NCBI GenBank assembly: GCA_037349105.1
Contig: JAYJMM010000111.1
Coordinates: 2,642,001-2,706,000, forward strand
Origin: Limnomonas spitsbergensis
Lineage: Eukaryota > Chlorophyta > Chlorophyceae > Chlamydomonadales
DNA: 64,000 nt
Reading direction: 5' to 3'
In this document: positions 56,643 to 64,000 of the stretch, piece after piece
How the letters are laid out: each line of letters begins with the position of its first letter
Position numbering within the stretch: the stretch's first letter is position 1
Translations under genes and position numbers: made by a program
Notes under the pieces: model-generated
The model's database searches: none
What the model saw: only the letters and a program-made list of their open reading frames with translations
Told to the model about the DNA's origin: nothing

Positions 56643-57950
56643 AGAATCGCAGTAGCAGATGCATCCCTGAAATGAACTCAAGAATCGCAGTAGCAGATGC
56701 ATCCTGAAATGAACTCAAGAATCGCAGTAGCAGATGCATCCCTGAAATGAACTCAAGAATCGCAGTAGCAGATGCATCCCTGAAATGAACTCAAGAATCG
56801 CAGTAGCAGATGCATCCCTGAAATGAACTCAAGAATCGCAGTAGCAGATGCATCCCGAAATGAACTCAAGAATCGCAGTAGCAGATGCATCCCTGAAATG
56901 AACTCAAGAATCGCAGTAGCAGATGCATCCCTGAAATGAACTCAAGAATCGCAGTAGCAGATGCATCCCTGAAAATGAACTCAAGAATCGCAGTAGCAGA
57001 TGCATCCATGAAATGAACTCAAGAATCGCAGTAGCAGATGCATCCATGAAATGAACTCAAGAATCGCAGTAGCAGATGCATCCCGAAATGAACTCAAGAA
57101 TCGCAGTAGCAGATGCATCCCTGAAATGAACTCAAGAATCGCAGTAGCAGATGCATCCCTGAAATGAACTCAAGAATCGCAGTAGCAGATGCATCCCTGA
57201 AATGAACTCAAGAATCGCAGTAGCAGATGCATCCCTGAAATGAACTCAAGAATCGCAGTAGCAGATGCATCCCGAAATGAACTCAAGAATCGCAGTAGCA
57301 GATGCATCCCTGAAATGAACTCAAGAATCGCAGTAGCAGATGCATCCCTGAAATGAACTCAAGAATCGCAGTAGCAGATGCATCCCTGAAATGAACTCAA
57401 GAATCGCAGTAGCAGATGCATCCCTGAAATGAACTCAAGAATCGCAGTAGCAGATGCATCCCTGAAATGAACTCAAGAATCGCAGTAGCAGATGCATCCC
57501 GAAATGAACTCAAGAATCGCAGTAGCAGATGCATCCCTGAAATGAACTCAAGAATCGCAGTAGCAGATGCATCCCTGAAATGAACTCAAGAATCGCAGTA
57601 GCAGATGCATCCCTGAAATGAACTCAAGAATCGCAGTAGCAGATGCATCCCTGAAATGAACTCAAGAATCGCAGTAGCAGATGCATCCCTGAAATGAACT
57701 CAAGAATCGCAGTAGCAGATGCATCCCGAAATGAACTCAAGAATCGCAGTAGCAGATGCATCCCTGAAATGAACTCAAGAATCGCAGTAGCAGATGCATC
57801 CCTGAAATGAACTCAAGAATCGCAGTAGCAGATGCATCCCTGAAATGAACTCAAGAATCGCAGTAGCAGATGCATCCCTGAAATGAACTCAAGAATCGCA
57901 GTAGCAGATGCATCCCTGAAATGAACTCAAGAATCGCAGTGGCAGATGAC
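56643..57950. repeat. 38-bp tandem array, about 34 units
   Basis: The unit is ATCGCAGTAGCAGATGCATC followed by CCTGAAATGAACTCAAGA, nearly perfect. Every sixth or so unit lacks CT, giving CATCCCGAAATG, which hints at a higher-order period. There are no unique spacers. Confidence 0.97.
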
Positions 57951-59279
57951 AGACGAGGGCCACAAGCAAGCGCACCCGGGCTATTTTTCTGTGCTTGCGT
58001 CTCAGGTTTTCTAGGGTAGGGCGGCCAGCCTTATACTTAATCAAGTCCAAGCAGAAGTAAGATGCATCCCGAAACAACGCATGGCGACACATGGCGACAC
58101 ATGGCGACACATGGCGAGTTGGCGACACATGGCATCGTTTTGCATTAATAATTAATCATGGGCATGCTAATTTAAAAAATCACGGTTAGTTTTGTAGCAT
58201 TCATGGACCCCCTCTGCACACCTCTTGCAAGCACCGCACGACTGACGGCATTAATTTGCCAATCTCCAAGCAACTAATCAACGTGAGGGGTCACTCACAT
58301 TATCGCGGTTAGTGTTGTAGCATTCGTGGTCCCCCTCCGCACACTCCTTGCACGCATCGCACGTCTTGCGACACTTGCCCAGCCCAACAGCAGATACCAC
58401 CAACGCGTCCTGTCCAGAGAACAGCAAGAGGTCAGCAAGTGGTCAGCAAGTGGTCAGCACCAACAGCAACAACACAGCAAGCGGTTAGCAAGTAGTCAGC
58501 AACTGGTCAACAAGTAGTCAGCAACTGGTCAGCAACAAAAGCAACAACACAGCAAGCGGTCAGCAAGTGGTCAGCAAGCGGTCAGCTACAACACAGCCTC
58601 CTCCAAGGAGGTTTGATGGCAGCAACACAGCGGCCGGCAGCAGCTGACAGCAGCAACAACGCAGCTAAGGTCAGCATCAAGTGGTCAGCAACAACACGGC
58701 CGACTCCAAGGAGCCTAGACAACACAGCGGCCGGCAGCGGCCGACAGCAGCTTATACAATAAAGCAAAGGTCAGCAAGTGGTCAGCAAGTGGTCAGCAGC
58801 AACACAGCCGTCTCCAGGGAGTAGGCTTGACAGCAGCAACATAACGTCAGCGGCCGCCAGGAGCAACAACAATACATCCAAGATCAGCAAGTAATCAGCA
58901 GCGACACAGCCAACTTTAAGGAGGCTTGACAGAACAACCTGTTTAATGCCTTATTACTCCTGAAAGCGGATACCACCAACGTGTCTTGTGCAGAGGTCAG
59001 CAGGTGGTAAGCTACAACACGGCTTATTTTAAAAAGGCTTGAGAGCATGAACACAGCGGCCGACAGCACCAACACAGCAAAGGTCAGCAGGTGTTCCTAA
59101 GCAGCACCACAGCCAACCTCAAGGAGGCTCGAGGGCAGCAGCACAGCGGCAGACAGCAGGTTTTACCAACGCATCCCGTGCAAAGGTCAGCAAGTGGTCA
59201 GCAGCAGCACAGCCTACTCCAATGAGCCTCGAATGCAGCAACACCACGGTAGACAACGGCCAACAGCAAAGGTCAGCAA
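57951..59279. repeat. Degenerate CAGCAAGTGGT/CAGCAACA repeats
   Basis: AAGTGGTCAGCA and AGCAACAACACAGC recur in irregular order, with CTCCAAGGAGNCTNGA segments. This looks like an older, diverged form of the 97-bp array that follows. A GGCGACACAT repeat lies at 58080-58130. Confidence 0.8.
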
Positions 59280-61330
59280 GTAGCCAGCAAGTGGTCTGTG
59301 GCAGCACAGCCTACTCCAAGGAGTCTCGACTGCAGCAACACCACGGTAGACAACGGCCAACAGCAAAAGTCAGAAAGTGGCCAGCAAGTGGTCTGTAGCA
59401 GCACAGCCTACTCCAAGGAGTCTCGACTGCAGCAACACCACGGTAGACAACAGCCGGCAGCAAAGGTCAGCAAGTGGCCAGCAAGTGGTCTGTAGCAGCA
59501 CAGCCTACTCCAAGGAGCCTCGACTGCAGCAACACCACGGTAGACAACGGCCAACAGCAAAGGTCAGCAAGTGGCCAGCAAGTGGTCTGTAGCAGCACAG
59601 CCTACTCCAAGGAGCCTCGACTGCAGCAACACCACGGTAGACAACGGCCAACAGCAAAGGTCAGAAAATGGCCAGCAAGTGGTCTGTAGCAGCACAGCCT
59701 ACTCCAAGGAGTCTCGACTGCAGCAACACCACGGTAGACAACGGCCGGCAGCAAAGGTCAGAAAGTGGCCAGCAAGTGGTCTGTAGCAGCACAGCCTACT
59801 CCAAGGAGTCTCGACTGCAGCAACACCACGGTAGACAACGGCCGGCAGCAAAGGTCAGAAAGTGGCCAGCAAGTGGTCTGTAGCAGCACAGCCTACTCCA
59901 AGGAGCCTCGACTGCAGCAACACCACGGTAGACAACGGCCAACAGCAAAGGTCAGCAAGTGGCCAGCAAGTGGTCTGTGGCAGCACAGCTTACTCCAAGG
60001 AGTCTCGACTGCAGCAACACCACGGTAGACAACGGCCGGCAGCAAAGGTCAGAAAGTGGCCAGCAAGTGGTCTGTAGCAGCACAGCCTACTCCAAGGAGC
60101 CTCGACTGCAGCAACACCACGGTAGACAACGGCCGGCAGCAAAGGTCAGAAAGTGGCCAGCAAGTGGTCTGTAGCAGCACAGCCTACTTCAAGGAGCCTC
60201 GACTGCAGCAACACCACGGTAGACAACAGCCGGCAGCAAAGGTCAGAAAGTGGCCAGCAAGTGGTCTGTAGCAGCACAGCCTACTCTAAGGAGTCTCGAC
60301 TGCAGCAACACCACGGTAGACAACAGCCGGCAGCAAAGGTCAGAAAGTGGCCAGCAAGTGGTCTGTAGCAGCACAGCCTACTCCAAGGAGTCTCGACTGC
60401 AGCAACACCACGGTAGACAACGGCCGGCAGCAAAGGTCAGAAAGTGGCCAGCAAGTGGTCTGTAGCAGCACAGCCTACTCCAAGGAGTCTCGACTGCAGC
60501 AACACCACGGTAGACAACGGCCGGCAGCAAAGGTCAGAAAGTGGCCAGCAAGTGGTCTGTAGCAGCACAGCCTACTCCAAGGAGCCTCGACTGCAGCAAC
60601 ACCACGGTAGACAACGGCCAACAGCAAAGGTCAGCAAGTGGCCAGCAAGTGGTCTGTGGCAGCACAGCTTACTCCAAGGAGTCTCGACTGCAGCAACACC
60701 ACGGTAGACAACGGCCGGCAGCAAAGGTCAGAAAGTGGCCAGCAAGTGGTCTGTAGCAGCACAGCCTACTCCAAGGAGCCTCGACTGCAGCAACACCACG
60801 GTAGACAACGGCCGGCAGCAAAGGTCAGAAAGTGGCCAGCAAGTGGTCTGTAGCAGCACAGCCTACTCCAAGGAGCCTCGACTGCAGCAACACCACGGTA
60901 GACAACGGCCGGCAGCAAAGGTCAGAAAGTGGCCAGCAAGTGGTCTGTAGCAGCACAGCCTACTTCAAGGAGCCTCGACTGCAGCAACACCACGGTAGAC
61001 AACGGCCGGCAGCAAAGGTCAGAAAGTGGCCAGCAAGTGGTCTGTAGCAGCACAGCCTACTCTAAGGAGTCTCGACTGCAGCAACACCACGGTTGACAAC
61101 GGCCGGCAGCAAAGGTCAGAAAGTGGCCAGCAAGTGGTCTGTAGCAGCACAGCCTACTCCAAGGAGTCTCGACTGCAGCAACACCACGGTAGACAACGGC
61201 CGGCAGCAAAGGTCAGAAAGTGGCCAGCAAGTGGTCTGTAGCAGCACAGCCTACTCCAAGGAGTCTCGACTGCAGCAACACCACGGTAGACAACGGCCGG
61301 CAGCAAAGGTCAGAAAGTGACCAGCAAAAA
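59280..61330. repeat. 97-bp tandem array, about 21 units, with a 679-bp higher-order period
   Basis: The unit contains AGTGGCCAGCAAGTGGTCTG, AGCACAGCCTACTCCAAGG, CTGCAGCAACACCACGGTAG and ACAACGGCCGGCAGCAAAGG. Unit variants (CTTACTCC, CTACTTC, GCCAACAGC) recur seven units apart, for example the GGCAGCACAGCTTAC variant at about 59980 and 60659. Confidence 0.95.
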
Positions 61331-63139
61331 CCATACAGCCAACGTCAGCAAGTGGTCAGCAGGAGCGCAGCCAACTCCAAGGAGCAGCATCACGGCCCAC
61401 TCAAAGGTGGCTCGGCAGAAGGAACGGCTTGCTCATGACTGACTCACGACTTACTTCAGGAGACTTTGACAGAAGAAGCTACCAGCCTGGCCTGCACTTC
61501 AGCTACAGTTGTTGTTACAAAGCTACAGTTCAGCTACAGTTCAGCTACAGTTCAGCTACAGTTCAGCTACAGTTCAGCTACATCATGCGGCCAACGACTC
61601 ATAGCCCGAGCAGCAGGACTTGCAGCACCAAGCCGACATGGCAGCAAGCCGTGATGTAGCTGAAGTGTGGCTGATTCGAGCTGGGATCTTAAGTGTGGAT
61701 TTTGAGTGTGGCTCTTAAGTGTGGCTCTTAAGTGTGGCTCTGCGCACCTTCTTTGTTTCACACTCATTGTTGCGAGTCATCGAGGTGCACCTGGAGGAAC
61801 GAGAGGTGAGGGGATTAGTATCTGTTTCTTGTGTGGCTCAGTTACACAGGTCATCTTCATTTCATCTATTGCACTTCATCTTTCTCGTTGCGAGAGGCAC
61901 CTGGAGGAACGAGAGCTGTGGGTATGAGTGTGTGTTTTTCTTTCTTTCTGTGTTTTTCAAAACGACGACGTTTTGTTAAACTAAATATATATTTATTATA
62001 GCACATTATAGCCATAGGGAATACCGGTAGTGCGCGCTTCTTCGTGTGTGGCTCAGTAGTCTCAGTGTGCCTCAGTTACACAGGGTTTAGGTGTAAAGTT
62101 TTAGGATTTGGGGTTTAGTGCGTGCTTCTTCGTGTGCGGCTCATCATTTACACAGGTCATCTTCATTTCAGCTAGAACACCTCATCTTCATTCATATCCA
62201 TTTATCTAAATTTTAGCAACAGCACGCAAGCAGCAGTTCAGCTACTTGATTTATCTTTATCTACCAGCACCGGTATCTACTGTACATTGTTTGATCTAGC
62301 CAAATTCACCACTGGAACAAAACACCGCTTACAAATCAGGCCTGCTGCTGGAGGATGAACCCCGGTCAATTGTCTCTTAACATGTTTATTGATTCATCTA
62401 CCACCGGTATTCTTTATTTATTCAGTTATTTACAATAAAGAACTTACCCGGTCAGTTGTCTCTTTACATGTTTATTGATTCATCTATCACCGGTATTCTT
62501 TATTAATTTATTTATTTACAATAAAGAACTTACCCGGTCAGTTGTCTCTTAACATGTTTATTGATTCATCTACGTTATTACCGGTATTATTTTTTCATTC
62601 ATTCATTTATGACGTAGAATTTACCCGGTTGCCATGTCCATGCAGAAGCCAGGGTCGATGTACCGCTTGTCGATTTTAAAGCCCACCCTAGGGGGTCCAG
62701 CAAGCAGAAAAAACAGGGCTGTGTTAATATGCAGGGTTCAGGGTTCAGGGTTCAGAGTTCAGGGTTCAGGGTTCAAGGTTCAGAGTTCGGGCGATGTACG
62801 TAAAAATATATTACGCCCTGCGGCGCGAATGATAGCAGATATTGCCGCCCAATGTATGTGAACCCACCAATTCAGCCGCAGCACCCAGCAGGTTGCAATT
62901 GTTCTGCAAGATCTTGCCATCACACAATTCCACACCATATCACACAAAACAACACTCAAATCACCCCCCCCCTCCCATTGGAGAGCAAGTGAATTCCTCT
63001 CACAGCCAGTCCCTTACGTGTGAATGGAGGGCTAGCAGGCCCCTAGGGTCCCTTGCACCCTGCCGACACATTGATGCAGAAACACAGCAAAGGTAGCGCA
63101 GCCGCGGCAGCGCTACGCCGCCTCAGGTACGCAAACAAG
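61331..63139. other. Intergenic, several short tandem duplications
   Basis: 61500-61580 has TTCAGCTACAG units followed by R2-like sequence to 61680. 61770-61925 has a two-copy CACCTGGAGGAACGAGAG repeat. 62362-62631 has three units of 87 bp (GGTCAGTTGTCTCT, then TGTTTATTGATTCATCTA). 62729-62790 has GGGTTCA units. No gene is seen. Confidence 0.6.
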
Positions 63140-63186
63140 GTGGCGCCCCCTGCAGGGCTGAGGGATAAACCCTGCGGGGGCGCCAC
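63140..63186. other. Strong stem-loop, 17-bp GC-rich stem
   Basis: GTGGCGCCCCC-TGCAGGG pairs with CCCTGC-GGGGGCGCCAC around a 12-base loop with a single bulged base. The function is unknown. Confidence 0.8.
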
Positions 63187-63228
63187 GCCAACTCCGATGA
63201 TCATGACGACCACTAGGACCCGGTTTGA

Positions 63229-63286
63229 TCTGCCTGGCCCTTTCGCAAAAGGCTGAGGTTGGTTGCGTCAACTTCGTAACAACAAC
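63229..63286. repeat. Two-hairpin dispersed sequence, copy 2
   Basis: Matches 50494-50551 with about seven differences. The shared core is GGTTGCGTCAACTT. Confidence 0.75.
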
Positions 63287-63439
63287 TAGAACCCGTTAGG
63301 ATCCATCGTATCAGGCCATTCGTCATTCATCATGACAAAATCTTGCCTGGTGGCACCTGGTCTGCGGGGGCGCCATACTCGCCATCACCCCCCCACCCCA
63401 CACGAGTGCCGTACGTCGTTCACGTTCAGGAAGGGAGAA

Positions 63440-64000
63440 AGAAAGCTACGCACCGCACCCTTAACCCTTAACCCTAAACCCCCATTGGGGCCTCAAGGTT
63501 CAATAACAACGCAGCTTGGGGCCGTAGCCACATCTGCGTCGTTATCATTGAACTTGCCATCACCACCTACCTGGTCGCCAAGCCTGATTGGGAGGCTTTG
63601 ACCCTAAACCCTAAACCACGTGTGCATCCACTACCGGTAGCAGTGTGGTCTGTAATCCGAATTTTGTTCACGAGCCTGAAAAATGTGATGGGCACAACCC
63701 TAAATATGAACCCCGTATCCTTAACCCCTGAACTCTCAAGCCCTAAACCCTAAACCACGTGCATCCACTAGGAAGGTGGGAATAGTATGGGTTCGTAATC
63801 CGTATTTTGTTCATGAGCCTAAACCGTACAGATGAATCTCTGAATCCCTAACCTCTGGATCCCTGAACCCTTCATCTTAACCCCTACACCCCTCACAACT
63901 TAACCCCCTGAAGCCTCACCCCTATAACTGAAACCCTAACTGCTAACCCCTGAAGCTGAAACCCTTAGATATAACACATGAAGCCAAAACCCTAACCCTT
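63440..64000. repeat. Degenerate CCCTAAA/CCCTGAA telomere-type repeats
   Basis: Many CCCTAAACCC, CCCTAACC and CCCTGAAC motifs lie in non-uniform spacing, with a two-copy duplication of the CACGTG..CATCCACTA segment (63617 and 63757). It is not a clean telomere tract. Confidence 0.7.

Noticed and set aside
56643..57950. CRISPR array (38-bp regular repeat)
   Set aside because: Units are directly adjacent with no unique spacers, the context is eukaryotic, and no cas-like genes are present.
59280..61330. A family of about 71-codon genes repeated every 97 bp
   Set aside because: Each 'gene' is the same satellite unit read over two repeats, with start and stop set by the unit. There is no other evidence of coding.

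Overview
The window is nuclear DNA of a flagellated green alga. It has spliceosomal genes, a chlorophyll a/b LHCII gene with a plastid transit peptide, a second bipartite thylakoid-lumen precursor, a ciliary microtubule-inner-protein gene, plant-type CCCTAAA motifs scattered through introns, and a very high repeat load. A prasinophyte of the Pyramimonadales type (for example Cymbomonas) would fit, but that is an inference from general appearance, not from a search.

Layout. 1-2.5 kb: debris of a short dispersed retroposon, called R1 here. 2.5-4.3 kb (-): complete three-exon LHCII gene with a TATA box. 4.4-12 kb: R1 copies, a 569-bp element with perfect 29-bp inverted ends, otherwise no gene. 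12.0-14.2 kb (+): uncertain two-exon gene of unknown function. 14.2-20.7 kb: degenerate minisatellites and R1. 20.7-35.2 kb (+): 11-exon MATE-family transporter, 640 codons spread over 14.5 kb because the introns are filled with tandem arrays. 35.2-44 kb: mobile-element remains, a short element with a 10-bp target duplication, an inverted pair of broken kinase-like copies, and minisatellites. 44.0-49.0 kb (-): six-exon thylakoid-lumen protein (Psb27-like, tentative). 49.3-54.4 kb (+): eight-exon CFAP210/CCDC173-like flagellar protein, head to head with the previous gene. 54.4-64 kb: a second dispersed family (R2), a 38-bp array, a 97-bp array with higher-order structure, and CCCTAAA-rich sequence.

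All gene models were built by hand from splice sites. In the LHCII, MATE, lumen and CFAP210 genes every exon phase agrees across every intron, and the summed coding lengths are exact multiples of three (254, 640, 241 and 465 residues). The genes are functionally unrelated: light harvesting, export, lumen protein, axoneme.

The most interesting signal is in the introns. At about 17 splice junctions in the MATE, lumen and CFAP210 genes the neighbouring intron carries one to more than twenty tandem 'echoes' of the junction itself: the last or first 10-90 bases of the exon together with its donor or acceptor. Examples are 22 copies of the acceptor of MATE exon 6 and about 23 copies of the donor of MATE exon 10. 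A retroposon has inserted into one echo copy, so that echo is older than the insertion. This looks like a general mode of intron growth seeded at exon edges.
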